A DNA stretch of 64,000 bases from Massilibacteroides vaginae (GTDB lineage: Bacteria; Bacteroidota; Bacteroidia; Bacteroidales; Tannerellaceae), in contig NZ_FXDJ01000009.1 of the NCBI RefSeq assembly GCF_900178525.1, forward strand, positions 580,263-644,262, given 5' to 3'. Shown in pieces: positions 44,843 through 53,833 of this stretch (position 1 is the stretch's first letter; every line of letters begins with the position of its first letter). The notes beneath the pieces were generated by a model, which saw nothing but the letters and a program-made list of their open reading frames with translations, ran no database searches and had not been told where the DNA came from. Position numbers and translations under genes: made by a program.

Positions 44843-46405
44843 TTAGTTAGATTGTTTTTCGAATTCAGGTCCCTTTTTGATCGCTTTAATCATGATTCCG
44901 ATCTCAGCAACCAACAGTACCGTAAACAAGATCAGGAACAAGAAAAAAGTAGCCTGAACAGAACCCACACTTAGTTTGGAAACAGAAGCCGACACCGGTA
45001 GAATATCCTGTATCGCCCAAGGCTGACGCCCTACTTCCGCCACAATCCAACCAGCCTGACTGGCTATATAAGCCAAAGGAATTGAACATAATAGAACCCA
45101 TTGCAGCCAAACTGCCTTTTCCATCTTCTTTTTTCTTTCCATAAACACGGCGAGTGCAAACAGAAGAATAAAGAATCCGCCTAACAATACCATCACACGG
45201 AAAGAATAGAAAGTTAATCCTAACGGAGGAATAAGGTCTGCTTTATCGCGCACATAACCGTAACCGAAATATTCGAAGTTAGCTTCCAGCGTCGTTCTGT
45301 ATTGCTGTGCAGCTACTTCATCTTTATCTTTTTTAGCTCTCTTGTAATCGGCCAACGCTTTAATAGCGATCTGACCTCTTTTAATTTTTTCTTCGGCCGA
45401 AATAGCAACAGTTCCGTCGTTTTTCGTATACCCTCCATCAATCAGGTTAATGATTCCCGGTACATATCCGTTCAAATCTCTTTCCGCAAAAAGAGAAAGC
45501 ATTTTTGGCAATTGGATATTGAACAAGAAAGGATTCACACCGTCGTTATAGGCTTGCTTAGCCGGATTCAAAATACCTACAGCAACCAATCCTACTCCGT
45601 TACCACCTTCGTAAAGACCTTCCATTGCGGCAAGCTTCATCGGTTGTTTCTGAGCCACCTGATAAGCCGATCCGTCGCCGGTCCAAGCGGTTAATAAGGT
45701 AGCGATCAGTCCGAAAGTAGCGGCAATTTTTATGCTGCCTAAAGCAAATCTCGACTCACGTTTTTTCAGCAAAAACCAGGCGCTGATACCCACCACAAAA
45801 GCAGAACCCACGATCCAGCTTGAAACAACAGTGTGGAAAAATTTATTGATCGCCACAGGAGATAATGCAACTGCCCAGAAATCGTTCATTTCGTTTCGTA
45901 CGGTGTCCGGGTTGAATTGCATACCGGCCGGAAATTGCATCCAGGCATTAGCAATCAAAATCCAAAGAGCCGATAAGGTAGCCCCAATAATAGTCAGCCA
46001 AGTTGCTGTAAGATGAAAACGTTTGCTTACTTTATTCCATCCAAAGAACATAATGGCAATAAATGTGGCTTCCATAAAGAACGCAAGAATGCCCTCAATC
46101 GCAAGCGGAGCTCCGAAGATATCTCCAACAAACCAACTATAGTTTGACCAGTTTGTTCCGAATTGGAACTCCATGATTAAACCAGTAGCGATACCGATCG
46201 CAAAATTTATCCCGAAAATTTTCATCCAGAATTTCGCCGTATCTTTCCAGAACGGGTCTCCCGTTTTGTAGTAGATAGATTCCATTATTGCCTGAATAAC
46301 GCCAAGTCCAAGCGTAAGAGGAACAAACAACCAATGGTACATGGCCGTAAGAGCGAATTGGGCCCTTGACCAGTCAATTAAAGAGGTGTCAATGTTTTCA
46401 ACCAT
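44843..46405 (-). CDS. cydA: Cytochrome bd ubiquinol oxidase subunit I
   Basis: A 520-residue membrane protein. The ATG at 46405 gives MVENIDTSLIDWSRAQFALT and the haem-ligand region MYHWLFVPLTLGLGV; an open extension to 46480 overlaps an upstream palindrome and is unlikely to be translated. The FGTNWSNYSWFVGDIFGAPLAIE segment, a long quinol-binding loop and the later GxWTxEVGRQPW-type motif (GWIVAEVGRQPWAIQDIL) are present. It gives an anaerobe tolerance to, and use of, low oxygen. Confidence 0.95.
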   Translation of the reverse strand: MVENIDTSLIDWSRAQFALTAMYHWLFVPLTLGLGVIQAIMESIYYKTGDPFWKDTAKFWMKIFGINFAIGIATGLIMEFQFGTNWSNYSWFVGDIFGAPLAIEGILAFFMEATFIAIMFFGWNKVSKRFHLTATWLTIIGATLSALWILIANAWMQFPAGMQFNPDTVRNEMNDFWAVALSPVAINKFFHTVVSSWIVGSAFVVGISAWFLLKKRESRFALGSIKIAATFGLIATLLTAWTGDGSAYQVAQKQPMKLAAMEGLYEGGNGVGLVAVGILNPAKQAYNDGVNPFLFNIQLPKMLSLFAERDLNGYVPGIINLIDGGYTKNDGTVAISAEEKIKRGQIAIKALADYKRAKKDKDEVAAQQYRTTLEANFEYFGYGYVRDKADLIPPLGLTFYSFRVMVLLGGFFILLFALAVFMERKKKMEKAVWLQWVLLCSIPLAYIASQAGWIVAEVGRQPWAIQDILPVSASVSKLSVGSVQATFFLFLILFTVLLVAEIGIMIKAIKKGPEFEKQSN

Positions 46406-46479
46406 AATTTTACAAATGTGTTTAGTGAATTTTAGTATGTATTTAGTCCGTAATTTACTATAAATAAAACAATCACTCA

Positions 46480-46502
46480 AACCAAGATGCGCGATCTTGG
46501 TT
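46480..46502. promoter_or_regulatory. Palindrome upstream of cydAB, candidate operator
   Basis: AACCAAGAT / ATCTTGGTT, 9-bp perfect arms around GCGCG, 75-97 bp upstream of the cydA ATG. Its size and symmetry suit a dimeric regulator, for example of the CRP/FNR group that often controls cydAB; the exact protein is not known. Confidence 0.5.
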
Positions 46503-46709
46503 ATTCATTATCAATAGAGTAAAAGAAAATATACTAAATAAAACAAATATAGTAAATATTGTATTTTATTAGCACTGAATAAACAAATATATTTACATTT
46601 GTATAGGTCTCTACCACCAATCAGATAAATATTATTTATATAAAAATAAAGAATCTCTATCAGCATTGTTAAAAAAGACTATTTTCGGAGATATTCAAAC
46701 CTACAGCCC
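46503..46709. other. Intergenic between cydA and the Gfo cluster
   Basis: AT-rich region between two divergent units. No gene or strong repeat seen. Confidence 0.5.
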
Positions 46710-46739
46710 TTGACCATAATCAGGCATTGGCTATATTTG
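46710..46739 (+). promoter_or_regulatory. Promoter of the Gfo-DUF1080 operon
   Basis: -33 TTG (46710-46712), 19-bp spacer, -7 TATATTTG (46732-46739), an excellent match to the Bacteroidetes consensus, with a leader of about 70 nt to the ATG at 46816. Confidence 0.75.
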
Positions 46740-46815
46740 CGTTGCTTTGTCAAAAAGTATCATAAAAAAACAAAGAGCAAACATTATTAAGTGCTAATCT
46801 ATAAAAATAATTATT

Positions 46816-48297
46816 ATGTCAAACATTTCTAGAAGATCATTTCTTCAAAAAGGAACCGCGGCTGCTGCTGCTTTAACGATTGTTCCTAATGCAGTTCTTG
46901 GTAAAAGCCACGGACATACTTCTCCAACAGACAAAATGAACATTGCCGGTATTGGTATCGGAGGTATGGGTGCAGCTAACCTGCGCAACATGGAGTCTGA
47001 AAATATTGTAGCTCTTTGCGACGTAGACTGGAGATATTCGAAAAAAGTATTCGATAAATATCCTCAGGCAAAGAAATACTGGGATTATCGTAAGCTTTAC
47101 GACGAAATGGGCAAATCAATTGACGGTGTAATGGTAGCTACTGCAGACCATACGCACGCGCTTATTACTGCCGACGCAATTACAATGGGTAAACACGTGT
47201 ATACGCAGAAACCGCTTACACACTCAGTTTACGAATCTCGTTTATTAACAAAATTAGCCGACAAATATCAGATCGCTTCTCAGATGGGTAACCAAGGTGC
47301 TTCAGCTGAAGGCGTTGATTTGATCTGCGAATGGATTTGGAATGGCGAAATCGGTGAAATCACAAAAGTAGAATGTGCAACCGACCGTCCTATCTGGCCA
47401 CAGGGATTGAACACTCCTGAAAAAGCATCTAAAATTGCTTCTACACTGAATTGGGATTTATTTACAGGTCCTGCAGCAATGCGTCCGTTTAATGAAGTTT
47501 ATCATCCATGGAACTGGCGCGGATGGTGGGCTTATGGAACAGGAGCTCTTGGTGATATGGCTTGTCACATCATGCACCCGGTATTTAAAGCATTGAAATT
47601 AGGATACCCAACTAAAGCAGAAGGTTCTTCTACTTTATTATTGAACGATTGTGCTCCTCAAGCTCAACACGTAAAATTAACATTCCCTTCTCGCGACAAT
47701 ATGCCTAAAGTAGGTCTTCCTGAAGTTATCGTACACTGGTATGATGGTGGTATGATGCCTGATCGTCCGGAAGGATTCCCTCAAGGAAAAGAATTAATGG
47801 GCCCAGGTGGTGGTTTAACTATATTCCACGGAACTAAAGATACATTGATCTGCGGATGTTACGGACGTGAGCCTTGGTTGTTGTCAGGACGTGTTCCTAA
47901 CGCTCCTAAAGTATGCCGTCGCGTAGACAAAGCAATGGATGGTGGTCACGAACAAGACTGGATCCGCGCTTCTAAAGAAAACGCTGCTAATCGTATATTG
48001 ACAAAATCTGACTTCTCTGAAGCAGGTCCATTTAACGAAATGGTAGTTATGGGAGTATTGGCAGTACGTCTGCAAGCTCTTCATAAAGAATTACATTGGG
48101 ATGGTATAAACATGAAGTTCACTAACATCGGTGATAACGAAACGATTAAGACTGTTATTAAAGACGGCTTTACAATCAAAGACGGTCACCCATCATTTAA
48201 TAAAGACTACACAGATCCGGTTAATGCAAAACAATTCGCTGAAGAATTGATCAAGCATAACTATCGTGCAGGATGGAAATTGGCTGATATGCCTTGA
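46816..48297 (+). CDS. Gfo/Idh/MocA family oxidoreductase, Tat-exported
   Basis: A 493-residue oxidoreductase with twin arginines R6-R7 in SNISRRSFLQKGTAAAAAL. The NAD site is GIGIGGMGAANL (45-56). At the family's EKP position it has QKP (131-133; VYTQKPLTH), seen in this Tat-exported subgroup; the lysine that positions the substrate is kept. The adjacent DUF1080 gene suggests action on 3-keto-sugar chemistry. It is the first gene of the cluster and is read with the lipoprotein gene 26 bp downstream. Confidence 0.88.
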   Translation: MSNISRRSFLQKGTAAAAALTIVPNAVLGKSHGHTSPTDKMNIAGIGIGGMGAANLRNMESENIVALCDVDWRYSKKVFDKYPQAKKYWDYRKLYDEMGKSIDGVMVATADHTHALITADAITMGKHVYTQKPLTHSVYESRLLTKLADKYQIASQMGNQGASAEGVDLICEWIWNGEIGEITKVECATDRPIWPQGLNTPEKASKIASTLNWDLFTGPAAMRPFNEVYHPWNWRGWWAYGTGALGDMACHIMHPVFKALKLGYPTKAEGSSTLLLNDCAPQAQHVKLTFPSRDNMPKVGLPEVIVHWYDGGMMPDRPEGFPQGKELMGPGGGLTIFHGTKDTLICGCYGREPWLLSGRVPNAPKVCRRVDKAMDGGHEQDWIRASKENAANRILTKSDFSEAGPFNEMVVMGVLAVRLQALHKELHWDGINMKFTNIGDNETIKTVIKDGFTIKDGHPSFNKDYTDPVNAKQFAEELIKHNYRAGWKLADMP

Positions 48298-48323
48298 TAA
48301 TTTATTTGTAAGAATTAAATAAA

Positions 48324-49202
48324 ATGAAGAAAACTATTTTATTAGCAAGTGCTGCTACCATGATGTGTGTTTTTGCATCTTGTGGAGGTGGTAAAAAAGC
48401 TGAAGAAGCGCCTGCAGAAGAAGCTGCTCCTACTGCTACACAATTGGCGATCAACACAAAGCCTCTTGATGAAAGCGTAAATGCAGAAGAATCTTTTGAA
48501 GTAGATAAGGATGGCTATATCTCTATTTTTGATGGAAAAACGTTCAAGGGATGGCGTGGTTATGGAAAAGACCATGTTCCGGGAAAATGGACTATCGAAG
48601 ATGGATCTCTTAAATTCAACGGAACAGGTGGAGGAGAAGCTCAGGACTTAGACGGAGGAGATATCATATTTGCTCATAAGTTCAAAAACTTCGAATTAAC
48701 TTTTGACTGGAAAGTAGCTAAAGGCTCAAACTCTGGTGTGTTCTTCTTAGCTCAAGAAATTGAGTCAACTGATAAAGACGGAAATAAGAGATTAGAACCA
48801 ATCTACATTTCTTCTCCTGAGTATCAAATCTTAGATAACGAAAACCATCCTGATGCCAAAATGGGTAAAAATGGTAACCGTAAATCTTCTTCTCTTTACG
48901 ACATGATTCCTGCTGAACCTCAAAACGCTAAGCCTTTTGGCGAGTGGAACACAGGTAAAATCATGGTGTATAAAGGAACAGTAGTTCATGGTCAAAACGG
49001 CGAAAATGTAGTGGAATACCACTTATGGACTCCACAATGGACTGATCTGCTTCAGGCAAGTAAGTTTAGCGAAAAAGCATGGCCGATTGCTTTCGAACTA
49101 TTAAATAACCTGGGTGGAGAAAAACGTGAAGGTTATATTGGCTTCCAAGACCACGGAGATGATGTATGGTTCCGCAATATTAAGGTTAAAGTATTAGACT
49201 AA
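48324..49202 (+). CDS. DUF1080 (3-keto-disaccharide hydrolase-like) lipoprotein
   Basis: A 292-residue lipoprotein (signal to C20 in CVFASCGGG) with an acidic low-complexity linker and one DUF1080 domain, a concanavalin-like sandwich: YISIFDGKTFKGWRGYGKDH, DIIFAHKFKNFELTFDWKV, GSNSGVFFLAQE, then FQDHGDDVWFRNIKV at the end. Some family members hydrolyse 3-keto-glycosides made by partner Gfo oxidoreductases, and the gene order here fits that. Activity is unproven in this protein. Confidence 0.85.
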   Translation: MKKTILLASAATMMCVFASCGGGKKAEEAPAEEAAPTATQLAINTKPLDESVNAEESFEVDKDGYISIFDGKTFKGWRGYGKDHVPGKWTIEDGSLKFNGTGGGEAQDLDGGDIIFAHKFKNFELTFDWKVAKGSNSGVFFLAQEIESTDKDGNKRLEPIYISSPEYQILDNENHPDAKMGKNGNRKSSSLYDMIPAEPQNAKPFGEWNTGKIMVYKGTVVHGQNGENVVEYHLWTPQWTDLLQASKFSEKAWPIAFELLNNLGGEKREGYIGFQDHGDDVWFRNIKVKVLD

Positions 49203-49241
49203 TCTTAATTTTCGGTATCGAAAGATACTAACTTATTAGTT

Positions 49242-49280
49242 ACCCGAAGCCGAAAGTATATTCGTGCTTCGGGTATTTTT
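49242..49280 (+). terminator. Terminator inside the cluster, after DUF1080
   Basis: ACCCGAAGC / GCTTCGGGT arms with a 15-base loop and a following T run (49242-49274 plus T tract). It lies just before the DoxX ATG, so downstream genes may be expressed at a lower level. Confidence 0.75.
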
Positions 49281-49296
49281 TTTATTACACAATGCA

Positions 49297-49806
49297 ATGA
49301 AAACAACTCAAAATTACTCCAATGCGCAAGTTACCTGGTTGGTAATCTTACGCGTATTTATTGGCTGGCATTTTATGTACGAGGGATTAGTGAAGATCCT
49401 TAATCCTAAATGGACTTCGCTTCCTTATTTACTTGATTCAAAAGGGCCGGCATCTTCTTTCTTTATTAATTTAACACAGAATGATTCTGTGATGACACTA
49501 GTGAATATTTGTAATGAGTGGAGCCTCTTCTGTATTGGATTTTGTTTGATTCTCGGAGTATTCTCTAAACTTGCCTCCATTGGGGGTATGATTCTTCTTT
49601 TTGCCTATTCCTTGTCGCATCCTGCCTTAATCGAAACATCTTACATGATGCCGTTTGAGGGTTCATATCTGTGGATAGACAAGAACTTGGTAGAGTTTGC
49701 TGCACTTGGTGCTTTAGCGGTATTCCCTACTTCTAAAATTATTGGTTTAGACCGGTTACTTATTAAAATTCTGCCTGCCGGTTTCTTAAAATTAAAACTG
49801 ATTTAA
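49297..49806 (+). CDS. DoxX family membrane protein
   Basis: From the ATG at 49297 (MKTTQNYSNAQVTWLVILRV) 169 residues with four hydrophobic helices: LVILRVFIGWHFMYEGLVKI, WSLFCIGFCLILGVFS, SIGGMILLFAYSLS and LVEFAALGALAVF. This is the DoxX/quinol-oxidase-like fold, with the WHFMYEG motif. Within the sugar-oxidation cluster it may pass electrons from a reduced cofactor to the quinone pool; this is inference. An open extension to 49264 overlaps the preceding terminator. Confidence 0.8.
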   Translation: MKTTQNYSNAQVTWLVILRVFIGWHFMYEGLVKILNPKWTSLPYLLDSKGPASSFFINLTQNDSVMTLVNICNEWSLFCIGFCLILGVFSKLASIGGMILLFAYSLSHPALIETSYMMPFEGSYLWIDKNLVEFAALGALAVFPTSKIIGLDRLLIKILPAGFLKLKLI

Positions 49807-49809
49807 ATT

Positions 49810-51465
49810 ATGGCAACAGAAGAAACAAACAAGAACGAAAATCAGAACCAGCCCGACAAAGGTCGCCGGGAAACGTTAAAAGCGTTGGCTACTGCTCCTG
49901 TTTTAGGGGCTTTGGCTTATGGCGTTTATAAGAAAAAGAAATACGCACTGGGCAATCGTGACATTTCAGATGTATTTAAGATAAGTGGTAATGAAGCCAG
50001 TTTTCTTGAGCCTGTTAAAGACGGGCAAAAAATACGGGTGGGTATTATTGGATTTGGTATCAGAGGTAAACAATTGCTTCGTGCTGCCGGATTTGCAGAG
50101 CCTTCGTGGATCGACAAAATGATCGACGCGAATAAAGCAAACAAAAAAGACACCCGTTACGAACAATATCTGGAACAGGATGATCTGAATATTGAAATAA
50201 CAGCCGTTTGCGACATCTTTGATGTATATGGAGAAGACGCAATATTAGCCGGGTCTAATATTCACAGAGAAGGTAGTAACGGCAAGTTCGGGAAAGCACC
50301 GAAACGCTACAGACATTACAAAGAATTGTTAGCGGCTGAAGATGTTGACGCGGTAATCATTGGAACTCCGGACCACTGGCATAGCACAATGGCTATGGAA
50401 GCTGCAAAAGCCGGCAAACATGTATACTGCGAAAAACCGTTATCTTGGACAGTTCCTGAAACCTACATGGTGCGGCAAGCGATTAAAGAAACTGGTATAG
50501 TATTCCAGCTCGGTCATCAGGGACGGCAAACGGATTGTTATCAAAAAGCCGCGGAGATTATCGGAAACGGACTTCTTGGTCCGGTAAACCTCATCGAAGT
50601 ATGTACTAATCGTAACTCACCAAACGGAGCCTGGGTTTACGATATAATAGAAGGTTCATCTCCCAAAACGATTGACTGGGCACAGTTTGAAGGTCCGGAA
50701 GAACGTGTAAAGGAATACATGGACTACATGAAGAAATATAATTTGGAAAGATATATCGGTCCGGAAGAACGAAGCAAGTTCAGCTTAGAACGTTTCTTCC
50801 GCTGGCGCTGCTGGTGGGATTACAGTACCGGTTTGTCAGGCGATTTGCTGACGCACGAATACGATGCCGTAAATCAAATTATGAAAGTTGGCATTCCACA
50901 TTCGGCAACTTCTTCCGGAGGTGTATATTTCTTTAAAGACGGACGTACTGTTCCCGACGTGCTACAAACCACTTTCGAGTTTCCTGATCATAATATGGCA
51001 ATGCTCTACAGTGCAACGCTGGCAAGTACCAGGAATAGAGGAAAAGTGTTTATGGGCCATGATGCGTCTATGGAAGTATCGAATATATTGCAGGTAACTG
51101 TAGATAGGGATTCTACTCGTTATGCGGAAAAGATTCAAAGCGGAGTGATTCCTACCGATGATCCGTTCTATACGTATGTGCCGGGACAAAGCAGTTCCGA
51201 CTCGGTAACATCGCCTACAGAACTCTATTTTGCAAAACGTGGTCTGCTTTATACGTATGTTAACGGCAAAAGATATGACACCACCCACTTGCATATCCGC
51301 GAATGGCTGGAATGTATACGTCAGAAAAAAACACCGAGTTGCAACATAGATCAGGCCTTCGAGGAAGCAATGACCGCCCACATGGGAACACGCGCATACC
51401 TTGAAGGACGCACCATGTATTGGGATAAAGACAAAGAGGAGATCGTAAGGGGAGAATTTTCCTGA
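49810..51465 (+). CDS. Gfo/Idh/MocA family oxidoreductase (second of cluster)
   Basis: A 551-residue member, longer than its neighbours. Its N-terminus has a Tat-like GRRETLKALATAPVLGALAY after a polar lead of about 17 residues, followed by KKKK, so it may be membrane-held. The NAD region is IRVGIIGFGIRGKQLL (75-90), and EKP is at 208-210 in HVYCEKPLSW. It starts 3 bp after the DoxX stop, so the two are certainly one transcript. Confidence 0.88.
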   Translation: MATEETNKNENQNQPDKGRRETLKALATAPVLGALAYGVYKKKKYALGNRDISDVFKISGNEASFLEPVKDGQKIRVGIIGFGIRGKQLLRAAGFAEPSWIDKMIDANKANKKDTRYEQYLEQDDLNIEITAVCDIFDVYGEDAILAGSNIHREGSNGKFGKAPKRYRHYKELLAAEDVDAVIIGTPDHWHSTMAMEAAKAGKHVYCEKPLSWTVPETYMVRQAIKETGIVFQLGHQGRQTDCYQKAAEIIGNGLLGPVNLIEVCTNRNSPNGAWVYDIIEGSSPKTIDWAQFEGPEERVKEYMDYMKKYNLERYIGPEERSKFSLERFFRWRCWWDYSTGLSGDLLTHEYDAVNQIMKVGIPHSATSSGGVYFFKDGRTVPDVLQTTFEFPDHNMAMLYSATLASTRNRGKVFMGHDASMEVSNILQVTVDRDSTRYAEKIQSGVIPTDDPFYTYVPGQSSSDSVTSPTELYFAKRGLLYTYVNGKRYDTTHLHIREWLECIRQKKTPSCNIDQAFEEAMTAHMGTRAYLEGRTMYWDKDKEEIVRGEFS

Positions 51466-51484
51466 TATCTTTCAACATAAAAGA

Positions 51485-51514
51485 AAAAGCGGATAATATT
51501 TGTCCGCTTTTTTT
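51485..51514 (+). terminator. Terminator of the Gfo-DUF1080-DoxX-Gfo cluster
   Basis: AAAGCGGA and TCCGCTTT arms with a short AT-rich loop and a T run. The loop and right arm contain the -33 element of the next gene. Confidence 0.7.
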
Positions 51515-51529
51515 GTAACCATATCTTTG
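51499..51529 (+). promoter_or_regulatory. Promoter of the DUF6249-sigma operon
   Basis: -33 TTTG (51499-51502), 19-bp spacer, -7 TATCTTTG (51522-51529). The -33 is embedded in the preceding terminator hairpin. Confidence 0.65.
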
Positions 51530-51582
51530 TACACTGTGTCCTATATACAAAACGGATTAATAACAATTAAAAACAAAAAAAC

Positions 51583-51954
51583 ATGGAAGGTCTTTTAATC
51601 CCAATTGTAGCTATTGTATGTACAATAGGTCTCCCCATTATAATGGTAATCATACTCGGGGTACAGGCACAAAGAGGACGCCACGAAGAACGATTAGCAA
51701 TGATCGAAAAAGGAACTGTACTCGAAGAAGCGGAGAAAAAGCCCAATCGTTATCCTGCCCTACGCAATGGTATTGTAATGATCGGACTCTCTTTAGGACT
51801 GATAGTCGGACTCTATGTTGACCCTTATTTACCGAGTTACAATGACTACTTTTCATTCGGTATTCCAGCATTTACCATTTTATTCGGCGGAATAGGGTTT
51901 ATCGTTTATTTCTTTTTTTCTCGCAGTATGCAACAGAAAGAGCGTAAGAACTGA
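51583..51954 (+). CDS. DUF6249 family membrane protein
   Basis: A 123-residue protein with a first membrane segment (LIPIVAIVCTIGLPIIMVIILGV), a charged cytoplasmic stretch (RGRHEERLAMIEKGTVLEE) and two further hydrophobic segments in the C-terminal half. Family of unknown function. It is followed 15 bp later by an ECF sigma factor gene and likely belongs to the same envelope-related operon. Confidence 0.75.
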   Translation: MEGLLIPIVAIVCTIGLPIIMVIILGVQAQRGRHEERLAMIEKGTVLEEAEKKPNRYPALRNGIVMIGLSLGLIVGLYVDPYLPSYNDYFSFGIPAFTILFGGIGFIVYFFFSRSMQQKERKN

Positions 51955-51969
51955 ACGAATAACATGTAA

Positions 51970-52533
51970 ATGGAAGAACGAAAGTGGATAGATCAAATTC
52001 TGGCAGGAGATACACAAAGTTTCTCCTGTCTTATCGCGAAGTATGAAAAAATGGCTTATACGCTCGCCTTTCGTTTGATGGGGAATAAAGAAGAAGCAGA
52101 GGAAGTAACCCAGGATGCGTTCATCAAGGTTTACGGGGCCTTGGATACGTTCAAGTTCGAAAGTAAATTCTCAACATGGCTCTACCGCATCGTCTATCGC
52201 ACGGCATTGACAGCCTTACGCCAACAGAAAATATTTACCGATTACGACGAAGCAAGACCGGAAGAGCTAACTGAAGACGAGATGGATTCGGCCTCTTCTT
52301 TATTGGAAAGAAACGACAGACGCGAGATTATATCAAACGTGTTGAAAATACTTTCTTCGGATGAAGCCATGTTGCTTACGTTGTTTTATCTGGAAGAATG
52401 TTCGATTGAAGATATCCGTCAGATCACAGACCTGACCGTCTCTAACATAAAAGTAAAGTTGTTTCGCGCCAGAAAACATTTTTACGAAAAGCTACAACAG
52501 ATTATGAGAACAGAAACAATGAGTTTATTATGA
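51970..52533 (+). CDS. ECF-type RNA polymerase sigma factor
   Basis: A 187-residue sigma-70-family factor with only regions 2 and 4. Region 2: YTLAFRLMGNKEEAEEVTQD with AFIKVYGAL; region 4: LLTLFYLEECSIEDIRQITD with TVSNIKVKLFRARKHFYEKL. It should direct a small regulon, probably for envelope conditions. The stop codon overlaps the next gene by 4 bp, and that membrane protein may act as its anti-sigma factor. Confidence 0.92.
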   Translation: MEERKWIDQILAGDTQSFSCLIAKYEKMAYTLAFRLMGNKEEAEEVTQDAFIKVYGALDTFKFESKFSTWLYRIVYRTALTALRQQKIFTDYDEARPEELTEDEMDSASSLLERNDRREIISNVLKILSSDEAMLLTLFYLEECSIEDIRQITDLTVSNIKVKLFRARKHFYEKLQQIMRTETMSLL

Positions 52534-52910
52534 AACGAAACGAACAAGATACTGATCAATTAACCCGCGCGTTAATGCAGGAAACGGTAGAGAAACCGTC
52601 ATCAGAACTAAATAGCCGTATTATGGCTTTCTTGCTTAAAAAAGCACCACAAAAGCAAGCGTTCAGCATCAAGAAATCGGTTTCTGCCGGTCAACTCTTT
52701 ATTCTTTTTGTCGTTTATATGTTTGTAATCGCAGGAGGATTGCTGCTTATGCAAAAACAGAGCGAAGATTTATCCGAATTAATGCTTCTGCTGAAACAAC
52801 TATTCCCGATCATCCTTACTGTAGCCGGTGGTGTATCCTTTTTTGTTCTATTCGGATTACTCGACGAATGGCTTCAACAACACGGATATAAAATACCGCA
52901 AGAAGAGTAA
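52530..52910 (+). CDS. Small membrane protein, possible anti-sigma factor
   Basis: A 126-residue protein starting with a polar helix of about 50 residues (DQLTRALMQETVEKPSSELN) and then two membrane segments (LFILFVVYMFVIAGGLLLM and LFPIILTVAGGVSFFVLFGLL). I do not recognise the family by name. Its 4-bp overlap with the ECF sigma gene and a cytoplasmic N-terminus before membrane helices fit an anti-sigma factor; no zinc motif (HxxxCxxC) is visible. Confidence 0.6.
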   Translation: MKRNEQDTDQLTRALMQETVEKPSSELNSRIMAFLLKKAPQKQAFSIKKSVSAGQLFILFVVYMFVIAGGLLLMQKQSEDLSELMLLLKQLFPIILTVAGGVSFFVLFGLLDEWLQQHGYKIPQEE

Positions 52911-53031
52911 TACTATTTCCTCATTTAAACGACTGATGATTAAACTATGTTAAATCTATACCCGGCAAACAAGCATTAACCTGATTCGTGCATCTATACT
53001 TTCAGAACGAACCAGTTAAACAAATAGGAAA

Positions 53032-53529
53032 ATGAAAAAAGTCGGATTAGTATTAGGTAGTTTTGTATTGAGTTTACTATTTTGCGTAAATATGAATGCA
53101 CAGTGTAAAACAACAGGCACGGAAGAGGCCATCAAAAATTTAAAACCTTACCCGGCAGTTCTCAACAACTTAGAAAGACACGTACTGTTTCTTGAGGAAA
53201 AGACAGATGAAAATCTTTTCAAGGTTGAACTGATAGCAGGCAAGACAATGGAAGTGGATTGTAACCGCCATGGATTAGTAGGCAACTTCAGCGAAGAAAC
53301 GCTTCAGGGATGGGGATATACTTACCATGTATTTGCTACAGAGAATCAGGTCATATCCACACTAATGGGTTGTCCGGATAATACAAAGACTGAAAAATTT
53401 GTATCGGCACAACCAATTACGGTTAGATATAACAGCCGATTACCGATTGTGGTGTATCTGCCGGAAGGAGTGGAACTAAAATACAGAATATGGACAGCCG
53501 GTCCGGAAAGTTCGGTAGGTAAGGAGTAA
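53032..53529 (+). CDS. eco: Ecotin-family serine protease inhibitor
   Basis: A 165-residue secreted protein with signal peptide (KVGLVLGSFVLSLLFCVNMNAQ). The mature part follows ecotin closely: LKPYPAVLNNLERHVLFLEE, FKVELIAGKTMEVDCNRHGL, GWGYTYHVFATENQVIST and the reactive loop STLMGCPD, with methionine at the usual P1 site. Ecotins are periplasmic dimers that block trypsin-like and elastase-like proteases, including host enzymes. Length and cysteines are as expected. Confidence 0.92.
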   Translation: MKKVGLVLGSFVLSLLFCVNMNAQCKTTGTEEAIKNLKPYPAVLNNLERHVLFLEEKTDENLFKVELIAGKTMEVDCNRHGLVGNFSEETLQGWGYTYHVFATENQVISTLMGCPDNTKTEKFVSAQPITVRYNSRLPIVVYLPEGVELKYRIWTAGPESSVGKE

Positions 53530-53551
53530 GAATAATACAATTAAAATAGGT

Positions 53552-53597
53552 AAGGCGCACAACCGGGGTTAGAGAACCCATGGTTGTGCGCCTTTTT
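53552..53597. terminator. Bidirectional terminator between ecotin and the XRE gene
   Basis: AAGGCGCACAACC and GGTTGTGCGCCTT, a 13-bp perfect stem with a T run after it, between convergent genes. Confidence 0.85.
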
Positions 53598-53599
53598 CA

Positions 53600-53812
53600 T
53601 TACATTTTGTCTTCTTTATAGGCCAGAATATCACCGGGCTGACAGTCCAGCTCTTTACAAATGGCTTCCAGCGTAGAGAAACGTACGGCCTTCGCCTTGC
53701 CCGTCTTTAAGACAGAAAGATTGGCCGGAGTGATAGCTACGCGTTCGGCCAAATCACCGAGTGATATCTTACGTTTTGCCATCACGACATCCAGATTTAC
53801 TACAATCGACAT
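53600..53812 (-). CDS. Small XRE-family (Cro/C1-type) regulator
   Basis: A 70-residue helix-turn-helix protein: DVVMAKRKISLGDLAERVAI, then TPANLSVLKTGKAKAVRFST and LEAICKELDCQPGDILAYK, the compact HTH_26-type regulator. Its targets are unknown; it lies 21 bp after sppA and reads in the same direction. Confidence 0.88.
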   Translation of the reverse strand: MSIVVNLDVVMAKRKISLGDLAERVAITPANLSVLKTGKAKAVRFSTLEAICKELDCQPGDILAYKEDKM

Positions 53813-53833
53813 TATTCGCTGTTTTAATTCATA

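Noticed and set aside
46406-46480. An N-terminal extension of CydA to 46480
   Set aside because: The extra residues are not CydA-like and would overlap the palindromic operator; the ATG at 46405 starts at the conserved region.
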